DNA of 64,000 nt from Phycisphaeraceae bacterium (GTDB taxonomy: Bacteria > Planctomycetota > Phycisphaerae > Phycisphaerales > UBA1924): NCBI GenBank assembly GCA_019636655.1, contig JAHBXB010000001.1, positions 1,054,001-1,118,000 on the forward strand, read 5' to 3'. Numbering within the stretch: position 1 is the stretch's first letter; each line of letters starts with the position of its first letter. The notes beneath the pieces are model-generated. The model worked only from the letters and a program-made list of their open reading frames with translations. It did no database searches and was not told the origin of the DNA. Positions 18,797 to 28,025 of the stretch are shown here, piece by piece. A program made the position numbers and the translations under genes.

Positions 18797-19846
18797 ATGA
18801 CGACCTCCCACTCACCAGCTCGCCCGAAGCCCTTCCGGGTCCTGCAGGTCGGCATGGGCCCGTTGGGGAAGATGATCGTCGCCGACCTCCAGGACCGCCG
18901 CGTCGGCCGGGTCGTCGCGGCCGTCGACGCTTCGCCGGAAATTGCCGGGAAACACCTCGCCGAGGTGGTCCCCGGAAGCGACGCCGACGTCGTCATCCGC
19001 AAGAGCGTCGGCGAAGTGAAAGAAGTCCACTCCGGCGTCCGGTCCGGCATCGACTGCGCCATCGTTACCACCGCCTCCGACCTCCCCTCCTGCAAACCGC
19101 TCTTCCTCGAGCTCCTCGCCCGCGGCATCTCCGTCGTCAGCACCTGCGAAGAACTCCTCTTCCCCTGGCTCCGGCACGATGCGATGGCGCGGGAGATCGA
19201 CACCGTTGCCCACGACAACGGCGCCCGCATCCTCGGCACCGGTGTTAACCCCGGGTTTCTCATGGACACCCTGCCGGTCTTCGCCTCCGCCGTCTGCCGC
19301 AGCGTGTCCAACGTGACCGTCTACCGCGTTCAGGATGCGACCAGCCGGCGCGTCCCTTTCCAGCAGAAGATCGGCGCCGGCCTCACCGACGACGAGTTCG
19401 TCCGCCGCGTGCGCGCCGGCACGCTCCGTCACGTCGGCCTGGGTGAGTCCCTGCACTTCATCGCCCGCTACTTCGATTTCCGCCTCGAACGGTGGGACGA
19501 GAAGATCGGCCCCGTCCACGCCGACCGCGACCTGACCTGCGCCCTGGGCGAGGTCCCCAAGGGCCGCGTCAGCGGCGTCAAGCAGGTCGCCCACGGCTGG
19601 GACATCGAGGACAACTGTGTCATCAGCCTCCACTTCCAGGCCGCCATCGGCCAGCAGGACCCACACGACCGCGTCGTGATCGAGGGCGAACCCCGCCTCG
19701 ACCTGCGCGTCAACGGCGGAGTCCACGGCGACATCGCCACGAGCGCCATCGTCGTGAACTGCATCGCCCCGCTCCTCGAAGCCCGCCCGGGCCTCCAGAC
19801 CATGGCCACCATCCCGCTGGTCAAGTGGACCGCGGAGCGCATGTGA
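18797..19846 (+). CDS. Dihydrodipicolinate reductase-like NAD(P)-dependent dehydrogenase
   Basis: Cytosolic 349-residue oxidoreductase. An N-terminal Rossmann fold is shown by FRVLQVGMGPLGKMIVADL and VVAAVDASPEIAGK, followed by CAIVTTASDL and SVVSTCEELLFPW, then ILGTGVNPGFLMDTLPVF. This layout matches DapB-like proteins of the 2,4-diaminopentanoate dehydrogenase type rather than true DapB (about 270 residues). The natural substrate is unknown. It diverges from the acyl-CoA mutase gene across 139 bases and is followed 64 bases later by a sodium/solute symporter gene with its own probable promoter. Confidence 0.75.
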   Translation: MTTSHSPARPKPFRVLQVGMGPLGKMIVADLQDRRVGRVVAAVDASPEIAGKHLAEVVPGSDADVVIRKSVGEVKEVHSGVRSGIDCAIVTTASDLPSCKPLFLELLARGISVVSTCEELLFPWLRHDAMAREIDTVAHDNGARILGTGVNPGFLMDTLPVFASAVCRSVSNVTVYRVQDATSRRVPFQQKIGAGLTDDEFVRRVRAGTLRHVGLGESLHFIARYFDFRLERWDEKIGPVHADRDLTCALGEVPKGRVSGVKQVAHGWDIEDNCVISLHFQAAIGQQDPHDRVVIEGEPRLDLRVNGGVHGDIATSAIVVNCIAPLLEARPGLQTMATIPLVKWTAERM

Positions 19847-19898
19847 CCCGTCGCACCCGTCCTTCCGGAATCTCCGCGGCGACACGCGCGCAAGCCGA

Positions 19899-19904
19899 TA
19901 GTCT
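19899..19904 (+). promoter_or_regulatory. -10-like TAGTCT before the symporter gene
   Basis: TAGTCT is followed by six bases (GCGCCG) and the ATG at 19911, with no Shine-Dalgarno. Fits the leaderless pattern. Confidence 0.4.
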
Positions 19905-19910
19905 GCGCCG

Positions 19911-21518
19911 ATGGTGAGCCTCGCCAGCGCCACATTCCACGCCGCCGACTGGGCCGTGCTCGGCGCCTACTTCGCCCTGCTCGTCGTCACCGGCATCGCC
20001 TTCTCCCAGCGCGAGCCCGAGGGCTCCGACGAGTACTTCCTCGCCGGCCGCCAGATGCCCGCCTGGGCCGTTGCCATCTCCGTCCTGGCCACCAGCCTCT
20101 CCGCCGCCACCTTCATCGGCGGCCCCCAGCAGTCCTACGACGGCAACCTCACCTACCTCTCCGCCACCATCGGCTCGGTCCTCGCGGTGGTCTTTGTCGC
20201 CCTGTTCTTCATTCCCGTCTACTACCGCGAAAACGTCGCCACCGTTTACGAGCTCCTCGAGCGACGCCTCGGCCCCGGCACCAGGCTCGCGACCAGCGGC
20301 ATGTTCATGGTCGGCCGCGTCTTCGCCAGCGGCGCCCGCCTCTACATCGTCGCCCTCCCCGCCTCGCTGATCGTCTTCGGCGACACTGCCGCCCCCAACC
20401 TCGTCCTCGCGATCGCCGTGATGACCGTCGCCGCCGTCGGGTACACCCTCGTCGGCGGAATCCGCAGCATCATCTGGACCGACGTCATCCAGACCTGCGT
20501 CTTCGTCGGCGCCGCTCTCGCCGCGGCCGCCGTGCTCCTGCACCGGATCCCCCTGGACCCCGCCGCGATCACCCGCGAACTCGCCTCCTCCACGGCCCCC
20601 GACGGCTCCGGCAAACTCGCCCTCCTCCGCGTCGGCCTGGGCGACTGGTCCGCCAAATACACCCTGCTCACCGCCGTCTTCGGATTCACCCTCCTCAACC
20701 TCGGCGCCTACGGCACCGACCACGACCTCGCCCAGCGCATGCTCACCTGCCGCTCCGCCGCCCGCGGGTCGTGGTCTGCGATCGGCGGCGTCCTCATCGG
20801 CATCCCCGTCACCATCCTCTTCATGCTCGTCGGCCTGCTCCTCTACATCTTCTACAGGCGTCCCGACCTCATGGGCTCCGCCGCGCCCAGCGCCCACCCC
20901 GCCAGCAGCACCGAGATCTTCCTCACCTTCATCCTGAATGAAATGCCCCGCGGCATGGCCGGCGTCATGATGGCCGGCCTCTTCGCCGCCGGCCTGGGCA
21001 GCATGAACTCCGCCCTCAACGCCATGTCCGCCACGCTCCTTAATGACTTCTACCGCCCGCGCCGCCCCGGCAAGAGCCCGCGCCACTATCTTCTCGTCGG
21101 CCGCCTCGGCGTCGCGGCGTGGGGCCTGGCGCTCGGCCTCTTCGCCTGTGCCTGCGTCTGGTGGTACGGCCGCATGGCCGCCGAGGGCCAGACCCTCATC
21201 GACTTCGCCCTCATGGTCATGGCCTTCGCCTACTCTGGCCTCGTCGGCGTTTTCCTCACCGCCATCTTCACCCGGCGCGGCAACTCCACCAGCGCCATCG
21301 CCGCCCTCGCCACGGGCTTCCTCGTCGTGCTCGCGCTCCAGCCCGCCGTCCGCGACCACCTCGCCGACTGGCCCGGCGACTCTCCGATCGCTCGCACCGC
21401 CCACGCCCTCGCGGCCCTCAAACTCGCCTTTCCCTGGCACCTCGTGATCGGCACCGCCGCCGCCACCGCCGTCTGCAGCCTCGGCCGCCGAATCGCGTAT
21501 ATTCCCCCTTCACCCTGA
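19911..21518 (+). CDS. Sodium:solute symporter (SSS family)
   Basis: Cytoplasmic membrane transporter of 535 residues with about 13 hydrophobic segments, the family norm. SSS features are SDEYFLAGRQMPAWAVAISVLATSLSAATFIGGPQQSY, VGRVFASGARLYIVALPAS, YTLVGGIRSIIWTDVIQ (the GGxxAVxxTDxxQ region) and DHDLAQRMLTCRSAARGS. A second part contains MAGVMMAGLFAAGLGSMNSALNAMSATLLNDFYRP. The transported solute cannot be read from the sequence. The OPT transporter gene follows after 78 bases on the same strand. Confidence 0.92.
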   Translation: MVSLASATFHAADWAVLGAYFALLVVTGIAFSQREPEGSDEYFLAGRQMPAWAVAISVLATSLSAATFIGGPQQSYDGNLTYLSATIGSVLAVVFVALFFIPVYYRENVATVYELLERRLGPGTRLATSGMFMVGRVFASGARLYIVALPASLIVFGDTAAPNLVLAIAVMTVAAVGYTLVGGIRSIIWTDVIQTCVFVGAALAAAAVLLHRIPLDPAAITRELASSTAPDGSGKLALLRVGLGDWSAKYTLLTAVFGFTLLNLGAYGTDHDLAQRMLTCRSAARGSWSAIGGVLIGIPVTILFMLVGLLLYIFYRRPDLMGSAAPSAHPASSTEIFLTFILNEMPRGMAGVMMAGLFAAGLGSMNSALNAMSATLLNDFYRPRRPGKSPRHYLLVGRLGVAAWGLALGLFACACVWWYGRMAAEGQTLIDFALMVMAFAYSGLVGVFLTAIFTRRGNSTSAIAALATGFLVVLALQPAVRDHLADWPGDSPIARTAHALAALKLAFPWHLVIGTAAATAVCSLGRRIAYIPPSP

Positions 21519-21596
21519 GCACCGGCCGCGCCGCCCACGTCTAGGTCTCCCGCGGCGCCGCCCACCATTCACCCAACCCGCGACGACTGGAGCAGC

Positions 21597-23585
21597 ATGG
21601 CGCTCAAGCACCTCACCGAAGAGCAGATCCGAACCTGGACCCTCGACCAGAAGGACCGCTGGTGGCTCGAGAACGTCTTCCGCGGCAACATGCCGCAGCT
21701 CACCATCCGCGCCGCCATCACCGGCTTCCTCCTGGGCGGAATCCTCAGCGCCACCAACCTCTACGTCGGCGCCAAGACCGGCTGGACCCTCGGCGTCGGC
21801 CTGACCAGCGTCATCCTCGCCTTCTCCGCCTTCAAGGTCATGTCGTCGATCGGCCTCGGACGCGACTTCACCATCCTCGAGAACAACTGCATGCAGTCGA
21901 TCGCCACCGCGGCCGGCTACATGACCGGCCCGCTCATTTCCGGCATCGCCGCCTGGATGTGGGTCGAGAACAGGATCATGCCGTGGTGGCAGCTCATGGC
22001 CTTCACGGTCGTCCTCTCGATCCTCGGCGTGCTCGTCGCGTTCCCCATGAAACGCCGGTTCATCAACGACGAGCAGCAGCCCTTCCCCGAGGGCCGCGCC
22101 TGCGGCGTCGTCCTCGACACCCTCTACAACTCCGACGCCTCCGTCGGCCTCTTCAAAGCCAAGGCCCTCGCCGTCGCCGCCTTCGGCGCCGCCTTCCTCA
22201 AGCTCATCTCCGGCGAGAACCTCATGCAGTTCCTGCAGGAGCGGATCCTCGGTGTCGCCAAGGACAAAGTCTGGCACCTCAACGAGCACCTCGATGCCTG
22301 GTACTACTGGCTCGCCGACAAGAAACTCGTTCCGATCCCAACACTCTCCGGTGTCCCCATCAGGAACCTCGGCCTCTCCCCCACCATGGAACTCGCCATG
22401 GTCGGCGCCGGCGGCCTCATGGGCATCCGCGCCGCCTCCAGCATGCTCATCGGCTCGATGTTCAACTTCCTGATCATCGTCCCGCTCATGATCGCCTTCG
22501 GCGAGATCAAGCCCAAGGCCGGCGAGACAACCGAGCAGATCACCCGCATCTGGGCCCTCAACTCCTGGGCCCTCTGGTGGGGCATCGCCATCATGGTCAC
22601 CGCCGCCCTCACCGGCCTCTTCGCCAAGCCCAAGATCATCATCACCGCCTTCACCGGCTTGTTTAAGCGCGGCCGTCAGAGCGAGTCCCAGTCGCTCAAG
22701 AAGATCGAACTCCCCCTCTGGGTCTCCTTCGTCGGCATCCCCATCGTGGGCGCCGTCGGCGTCTGGATGTCCCACGAGTGGTTCGGCGTCCACATCCTCT
22801 TCGGCGCACTCGCCATCCCGCTGATCATCGTCCTCTCCCTCATCGCCGCCAACTCCACGGCCCTCACCGGCATCACCCCCACCGGCGCGATGAGCAAGAT
22901 CCCCCAGTTCATCTTCGGCGCCGCCGACCCCAAGAACCCCGCCACCAACCTCATGACCGGCGTCATGTGCATCGAGGTCGCCAGTAACGCCAGCAACCTC
23001 CTCATGGACATCAAGCCCGGCTACATGCTCGGCGCCAAGCCCCGCCAGCAGGCCATCGGTCACGTCATCGGCATCATCGCCGGCGCCCTCGCCAGCACCC
23101 CGCTGTTCTTCGCCCTCTTCCTCTCCGACTGGAAGGGCGAGCCCGGCCAGTCCATCGAGGCCGTCATGGTCACCGAGCAGTTCGGCTTCCCCTCCGCCAT
23201 GCAGTGGAAGGGCGTCTCCGACCTCGTCACCAGCGTCTTCGGCTCCGGCGGCACCGCCATCCCCAACTCCGCCGTCTGGTCCATGGTCATCGCCGCCACC
23301 GTCGGCCTCTTCATGGAGATCATCCGCATCCGCAGCCGCGGCAAGTTCCCCCTCTCCCCGCTCGCCATCGGCCTCGGCGTCGTCGTCCCCCCGGACTCCA
23401 CCATGGCCATGTTCTTCGGCGCCCTCATGTTCTGGGCGCTGCACCGCTTCTACGACCGCCGCGAGGGCTCCTTCGGCAACCGCCTCTGGGTCCAGACGCA
23501 GGAGCCCATCTGCGCCGGCCTCATCGCGGGCTTTGCCCTCATGGGCATCGCCGACATCCTCGTCAAGGTCTTCCTCCTCAAGTAA
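21597..23585 (+). CDS. OPT-family oligopeptide/metal-chelate transporter
   Basis: Integral membrane protein of 662 residues with about 14-16 hydrophobic segments. OPT hallmarks include QLTIRAAITGFLLGGILSATNLYVGAKTGW near the N-terminus, AFPMKRRFINDEQQPFPEGRA, GLMGIRAASSMLIGSMFNF, the NSTALTGITPTGAMSK loop, and PLSPLAIGLGVVVPPDSTMAMFFGALMFWAL near the end. Family members move oligopeptides or metal-siderophore complexes with protons. The substrate is unknown here. Together with the symporter gene upstream it forms a transporter pair. Confidence 0.92.
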   Translation: MALKHLTEEQIRTWTLDQKDRWWLENVFRGNMPQLTIRAAITGFLLGGILSATNLYVGAKTGWTLGVGLTSVILAFSAFKVMSSIGLGRDFTILENNCMQSIATAAGYMTGPLISGIAAWMWVENRIMPWWQLMAFTVVLSILGVLVAFPMKRRFINDEQQPFPEGRACGVVLDTLYNSDASVGLFKAKALAVAAFGAAFLKLISGENLMQFLQERILGVAKDKVWHLNEHLDAWYYWLADKKLVPIPTLSGVPIRNLGLSPTMELAMVGAGGLMGIRAASSMLIGSMFNFLIIVPLMIAFGEIKPKAGETTEQITRIWALNSWALWWGIAIMVTAALTGLFAKPKIIITAFTGLFKRGRQSESQSLKKIELPLWVSFVGIPIVGAVGVWMSHEWFGVHILFGALAIPLIIVLSLIAANSTALTGITPTGAMSKIPQFIFGAADPKNPATNLMTGVMCIEVASNASNLLMDIKPGYMLGAKPRQQAIGHVIGIIAGALASTPLFFALFLSDWKGEPGQSIEAVMVTEQFGFPSAMQWKGVSDLVTSVFGSGGTAIPNSAVWSMVIAATVGLFMEIIRIRSRGKFPLSPLAIGLGVVVPPDSTMAMFFGALMFWALHRFYDRREGSFGNRLWVQTQEPICAGLIAGFALMGIADILVKVFLLK

Positions 23586-23711
23586 CACGCCGCACAACCC
23601 TCGCTTCCTGCGCCCACAGGCGCACATCGTGCGCCCCGGCCCCCCGTGCCCGATCGCCCATCGCCCGCATTCCGCGCAAACCCCCGGCGCGTTCCTTGCT
23701 GTTCCACGCCC

Positions 23712-25163
23712 ATGGAACGGCCTCACCCACTCCGCCTGCTCCTGATCGCGGTCGCCCTCGCCACGCCCGCCAGCACACTCGCCCAGCCCTGCCAGAGCGG
23801 GACCTGGGTCCCCACCTTCCCGAACCCCGGCCCCGCCCCCCGCGCCAAGCACGCCCTGACCTTCGACTCCTGGCGCGGCAACACCATCCTCTTCGGCGGC
23901 ACCGACAGCACCTACCTCGGCGACACCTGGGCCTGGAATGGCTCCACCTGGACACTCCTCCACCCCGGCGCCCCCGTCGCCGGCGCCCCCTCGCCCCGCA
24001 TGTGGGCCGCCATGACCTTCGACTCCGCCCGCGGCCGCGCGGTCCTCTTCGGCGGCTCGTCCCAGGCCTCGACCTACCTCGCCGACCTCTGGGAGTTCGA
24101 TGGCGCCACGTGGTCCCCGCAACTCCCCACCGGTCCCGCTCCGTCCGCCCGCTACGGACACGCCATCGCCTACGACTCCGCCCGCGCACGCACCGTGCTC
24201 TTCGGCGGCTTCGACGGCGCCCGCCGCGGCGACACCTGGGAGTGGAACGGATCCTCCTGGTCCGAGCGTGCCCCCGACGGCGCCGGCCCCTCCGCCCGCT
24301 ACATGCACGCCATGGCCTTCGACCCCGCACGAGCCCGAACCGTCCTCTTCGGCGGCTTCGACGGCGCGCTCAAGGGCGACACCTGGGAGTGGAACGGATC
24401 GTTCTGGTCGCTCAAACTCGCCTCCGGCGGCCCCACCGCACGCTCCGGCCCCGCCATGTGGAACGACGCCGCGCGAACCCGCATCGCCCTCATGGGCGGG
24501 CACGACGGCGCCTACCGCTCCGACACCTGGGAGTGGAACGGCGCCGCCTGGTCCCTCCGCGCACCGACCGCCCAGCCCACCTCGCGGACACTCTCCGCCG
24601 GCGCCTTCGATTCCTGGCGTTCCCGCTCCTGCCTCTTCGGCGGCCTCGCCGCCGGCGCGATCTACGCCGGCGACACCTGGCAGACCGCCGAGACCACCCC
24701 CACCATCGCCGACCACCCCGACAACCTCTCCGTCCCCATGGGCCAGTCCGCGGCGTTCGCCGTCGTCGCCGCAGGCAGCGGCCCCATGTCCTACCAGTGG
24801 CGCCGCAACGGCCAGCCCCTCACCGACTCGCTCCGCATCGCCGGCGCCGGGAGCCCCACGCTGGTCATCTCCCCGGCCCGCCTCGACGACACCCTCGCCA
24901 TGTTCGACGTCATCGTCTCCAACGCCTGCGGCTCGACGCTCAGCGCCGCGGCCCGCCTCACCGTCACCTGCCGTGCCGATGTCGACGGCAATCGCGTCGT
25001 CGAACCCGCCGATCTCTCGGCCTTCATCGCGACGTGGTCCGTCAGCGTCGCCTCCGGCACCCTCGCCGGCGATTTCGACCGAAACGGCGTCGTCGAACCC
25101 CCGGACGTCGGCAGCTTCATCTGGGCCTGGATCGCCGCTGTCAACGGGAGTTGCCCCCCGTAG
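23712..25163 (+). CDS. Secreted kelch-repeat protein with Ig-like domain and dockerin-like C-terminal tail
   Basis: Exported protein of 483 residues. The signal peptide ends near ASTLAQP. Residues about 30-325 hold six kelch-type repeats (units such as LTFDSWRGNTILFGG, DTWAWNGSTW and ARTVLFGGFDG), likely a beta-propeller. Residues about 330-415 look like an Ig-like domain (PDNLSVPMGQSAAFAVVAAGSGPMSYQW). The tail begins CRADVDGNRVVEPADL and continues GDFDRNGVVEPPDV to NGSCPP: two Ca-binding-like loops bounded by Cys, as in planctomycete GC-type dockerin-anchored proteins. The same tail ends the secreted protein at 54.6-57.3 kb. The ATG at 23712 starts the signal peptide. Confidence 0.82.
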   Translation: MERPHPLRLLLIAVALATPASTLAQPCQSGTWVPTFPNPGPAPRAKHALTFDSWRGNTILFGGTDSTYLGDTWAWNGSTWTLLHPGAPVAGAPSPRMWAAMTFDSARGRAVLFGGSSQASTYLADLWEFDGATWSPQLPTGPAPSARYGHAIAYDSARARTVLFGGFDGARRGDTWEWNGSSWSERAPDGAGPSARYMHAMAFDPARARTVLFGGFDGALKGDTWEWNGSFWSLKLASGGPTARSGPAMWNDAARTRIALMGGHDGAYRSDTWEWNGAAWSLRAPTAQPTSRTLSAGAFDSWRSRSCLFGGLAAGAIYAGDTWQTAETTPTIADHPDNLSVPMGQSAAFAVVAAGSGPMSYQWRRNGQPLTDSLRIAGAGSPTLVISPARLDDTLAMFDVIVSNACGSTLSAAARLTVTCRADVDGNRVVEPADLSAFIATWSVSVASGTLAGDFDRNGVVEPPDVGSFIWAWIAAVNGSCPP

Positions 25164-25220
25164 CGCCTGCGGTGCGGACATTCCGCGAGAGCGCCCCATC
25201 GCCCGTTGCGCGGCTCAGTT

Positions 25221-26414
25221 TCACTTCGGCACGATATCCATCCGTGCATCCACCACCGTCACCTCGCTCGGCCGCGCCGGGTCGGCCCAGAACGTCGTCC
25301 GCTCGTCCGCCGTCAGCACGATCTGGTAGTTTGCATCCGACGCCTTCAACGGTGCCCCGCCGAAGCCCGGCAACTCCCGCAGCAGCCTCGTAATCATGTT
25401 CTTACGCCACGCCTCCGGCATGGTTGACGGGATCTCCACCGGCCCGCCCATCCGCTTGGCCATCTCCTTCCGCGCGCTGCTCACACTCACCTTCCCGCTC
25501 GCCCCATCCACCACATCCCCGGTCGAGAGCAGCGAAAGCCTGATCCCCCGGCGTGCCCCGTCGCTCCGCTTCGCGCCGGACATGTCGACCAGCAGCATCC
25601 CCGCATCCCCCAGCACCGTGATCGACCCCGTCCCCAGCGCGACGTCGATCGCGGAGTTCTCCGCCACCCCGTAGCCGCGCTGAATGTCCGTCTCCTCCAG
25701 CGCCACCACCAGCCGGCCGAGCCGCCCGCGCTGCAGGAAGTGCTGGTCGGTCAGCCCGTACGGGAAATACCCCATCCCCTTCGCGATCCCCACCGGCCGC
25801 GGCCCGTCCTCATCCTCCCCCGTGTCCGGCTCGGCCCCGGCTGCCGCCCCCTTCGCCCCGTTCCTCGCCCCCTTCACCAGCGACGCCTCCGAGGTTCCGC
25901 CGGTGATCATCGGGTCCGACATCATCGCTGCGCCTGCCGAAGAGCCGCCGATGACGCCCCCCGCTGCGAGCACCTCCATCGACGCCCGGTACGCGGGCGA
26001 GTCGCCCGTCCCCTGACGGAACACCGCGAGAATCCGCGATTGATCTCCCCCGACAAACCACAGCGCCGTGCACGCCCGCACCCGCGCCGCCACGTCGGCA
26101 TCCATCGCGTTCGCCGCGTCATCCTTGGTCAGCGGCAGAATCTCAACCTTCCGTGACCCCGCGTACCGCGTCAGCGTCTCCGCCGTGGACCGCCCGGGGT
26201 TCGCCACCCCCGTCGCCGTCGGCACCACGCCGATCACCCCCGCTTCGCCGGAGAGTTCCGCAAACCGCCCCCACACCAGCGCGTTGTCATCCGCCAGCGC
26301 CCCGCCCGCGATCATCAGGTGCCCGCTCGGCGCAGCCGGCCGCGAGCACGCCCCGAGTACCAGCAACACCGCCATCGAAGCCGCCGCCCACGCACAAGGC
26401 CGCCACGTCGTCAT
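25221..26414 (-). CDS. Cyanophycinase-like S51 peptidase, lipoprotein
   Basis: Serine peptidase of family S51, 397 residues. Cyanophycinase hydrolyses cyanophycin (multi-L-arginyl-poly-L-aspartate) to beta-Asp-Arg. The catalytic motif GGSSAGAAMMSD places the nucleophile at Ser158. LWFVGGDQSRI, YFPYGLTDQHFLQRGRLGRL and GYGVAENSAIDV match the family. A lipobox VLGAC places a lipid anchor at Cys22, so the enzyme acts outside the cytoplasmic membrane. A flexible Gly/Ala/Glu/Asp insert lies around residues 180-205. AAAGGAG precedes the ATG. An isoaspartyl peptidase lipoprotein lies 0.5 kb upstream on the same strand. Confidence 0.85.
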   Translation of the reverse strand: MTTWRPCAWAAASMAVLLVLGACSRPAAPSGHLMIAGGALADDNALVWGRFAELSGEAGVIGVVPTATGVANPGRSTAETLTRYAGSRKVEILPLTKDDAANAMDADVAARVRACTALWFVGGDQSRILAVFRQGTGDSPAYRASMEVLAAGGVIGGSSAGAAMMSDPMITGGTSEASLVKGARNGAKGAAAGAEPDTGEDEDGPRPVGIAKGMGYFPYGLTDQHFLQRGRLGRLVVALEETDIQRGYGVAENSAIDVALGTGSITVLGDAGMLLVDMSGAKRSDGARRGIRLSLLSTGDVVDGASGKVSVSSARKEMAKRMGGPVEIPSTMPEAWRKNMITRLLRELPGFGGAPLKASDANYQIVLTADERTTFWADPARPSEVTVVDARMDIVPK

Positions 26415-26620
26415 CGGGAGACTCCTTTGGTCAGGCCGCAGAATACCCGATTCCCGGGCTCGCCCTACTCACAAAGTGAGCCGCGCGATCACTCCTGTGC
26501 GCCAAATCGCGACACTACCCCCGTTCGATCTTGCATCGCTCCTCCGCCGCACTATCTTCCCCTTCGAGCGTGGCATCGAGCTCCGTCGGCACGTCTGCAC
26601 ACGCGATAAAGGGGGGACCC

Positions 26621-27016
26621 ATGCACACATCACAGCAGACGCTCGCCGCACCACCCGTGCAGTCAATCCGAGAACGCCTCCGCGTCGCCCGTCACATCGC
26701 CCTCAGTGCGCTCGCCACCATCGCCGCCAACGGCCAGAACCCTCGCGAGGCCCGCCTCGCCGCCGAATCCATCCTCGCCCTCGACCCCGCCGAGTTCGAA
26801 GACGACGACCTGCCGTCACCACCCCCACCCACTCTCCACGCCCCGGCGTCCAAACCCGCCCAGCCCGCTTCGGGCTCCGCGCCCGCCCCACCCCAACCGG
26901 CGATCCCCCGCATGCTCCCGCAGGGTCCCGCCGCGCCCAACATCAGTCCCCCCAGATCGCCACCTCAAACCGACCGCTCGAGTCCGCCGCCCCGCGGAAC
27001 ATCCCCACCGTGCTGA
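26621..27016 (+). CDS. Small hypothetical protein with Pro-rich C-terminus
   Basis: Hypothetical 131-residue protein. Residues about 14-60 form a likely helical region (SIRERLRVARHIALSALATIAANG, ARLAAESILALDPAEFEDDD), and the rest is Pro/Ala/Ser-rich and probably disordered. Codons end strongly in G or C, like real genes nearby. AAAGGGGGG lies four bases before the ATG. It sits between the cyanophycinase and isoaspartyl peptidase genes on the opposite strand, and its last 74 bases overlap the 3' end of the latter. It lacks recognised domains, so its reality is likely but unproven. Confidence 0.5.
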   Translation: MHTSQQTLAAPPVQSIRERLRVARHIALSALATIAANGQNPREARLAAESILALDPAEFEDDDLPSPPPPTLHAPASKPAQPASGSAPAPPQPAIPRMLPQGPAAPNISPPRSPPQTDRSSPPPRGTSPPC

Positions 27017-27965
27017 ACACCATGGCGATCTCCCCGGTCCGCGACACCGCGATCACACCGCCATCGTCCGGCCGAAGCGTCTTGAACACCACCTGCATCG
27101 CCGCATCGTTCACGCTCAGCCCCTTGTACTCCATGAGCGCGGCGATGTCGCGCGCGACACCGTGACGGATGAACTCCTCGCCCACCCCCGTGCACGACAC
27201 CGCGCACGTCCGGTTATCCGCGTACGTCCCTGCACCGATGATCGGCGAGTCCCCGATCCGCCCGAACCGCTTGCCCGTCAGCCCCCCAGTCGACGTCGCC
27301 GCCGCGAGGTTGCCGTGCATGTCCAGCGCCGCGCACCCCACGGTGCTCCGCGGCTTGGGCTCCGCCTCCTTCTTCCGCTCCTCCAGCACCTCCTGCAGCA
27401 CCTCGTACTGCCGCTCGGTGTCGAAGTACGAGTTGCCGACTCGCTCCACCTGCTCCACCGTGAACGTGTCCGCGAACGCCTCGGCCCCGTCCCCCGCCAG
27501 CAGCACGTGCCGGGTGTTGGTCATCACCAGCCGCGCCAGCGTGATCGGGTTCTTCACCGTCTTCACCCCCGCCACCGCCCCGCACGCGAGCGTCGAACCG
27601 TCCATGATCGACGCATCCAACTCGTGCGTTCCGATCTCCGTGTACACCGCGCCCTTCCCCGCGTTGAACTTCGGGTCGTTCTCCAGGTACCGCACCACCT
27701 TCTCGCACGCGTCCAGCGCCGTGCCCCCCTTCGCCAGCTCGTCGCGCCCGATCGTCAGCGCCGCGGCCAGCGCCTCCTCGTACGCCTGCCGCCGCTCCGC
27801 CGGCGCGCTCCGCGGGAACGTCCCCGCCCCGCCATGGATCACGATCGCGTACGCCGGCTCCGCCCCCCCGCCGCCCGGCGCCGCCGGGCCCGCCCCCCGC
27901 GGCGTGCTGCACGCCCCAGCCACACACGACGCAACGCACGCAACGACGGCAATCAACTTCTGCAT
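26943..27965 (-). CDS. Isoaspartyl peptidase/L-asparaginase (Ntn hydrolase), lipoprotein
   Basis: Plant-type asparaginase of peptidase family T2, 340 residues. These enzymes cleave beta-aspartyl dipeptides and are made as precursors that self-cleave before a nucleophilic Thr. Here the site is RSTVGCAALD with Thr208, preceded by an acidic/basic linker (KKEAEPKPR) typical of the end of the alpha subunit. The N-terminal part shows IVIHGGAGTF, KFNAGKGAVYTE and HELDASIMDG; the beta part has TSTGGLTGKRFGRIGDSPIIGAGTYAD. The lipobox VAGAC (Cys19) predicts a surface location. With the cyanophycinase it could convert extracellular cyanophycin to Asp and Arg. The ATG at 27965 has GGGAG upstream. Confidence 0.88.
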   Translation of the reverse strand: MQKLIAVVACVASCVAGACSTPRGAGPAAPGGGGAEPAYAIVIHGGAGTFPRSAPAERRQAYEEALAAALTIGRDELAKGGTALDACEKVVRYLENDPKFNAGKGAVYTEIGTHELDASIMDGSTLACGAVAGVKTVKNPITLARLVMTNTRHVLLAGDGAEAFADTFTVEQVERVGNSYFDTERQYEVLQEVLEERKKEAEPKPRSTVGCAALDMHGNLAAATSTGGLTGKRFGRIGDSPIIGAGTYADNRTCAVSCTGVGEEFIRHGVARDIAALMEYKGLSVNDAAMQVVFKTLRPDDGGVIAVSRTGEIAMVFSTVGMFRGAADSSGRFEVAIWGD

Positions 27966-27992
27966 GGCCACACTCCCGTGCTCGGTGGCCGC

Positions 27993-27998
27993 AGTATA
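27993..27998 (-). promoter_or_regulatory. -10 element of the isoaspartyl peptidase gene
   Basis: TATACT on the minus strand ends 27 bases before the ATG at 27965, leaving a leader of roughly 20 bases that contains GGGAG. This is a leadered promoter, in contrast to the TAGACT cases. Confidence 0.45.
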
Positions 27999-28025
27999 CA
28001 GGCGGAGTGTTCCCCCCCGCACCCG

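Noticed and set aside
18658-19311. A 218-residue N-terminal extension of the acyl-CoA mutase
   Set aside because: Antisense to the DapB-like gene and absent from the family; the conserved mutase begins at the ATG at 18657.
21510-25199. A 1229-codon open frame on the minus strand
   Set aside because: Antisense to the OPT transporter and kelch genes; Gly/Glu/Asp-rich composition without any domain. A compositional shadow.
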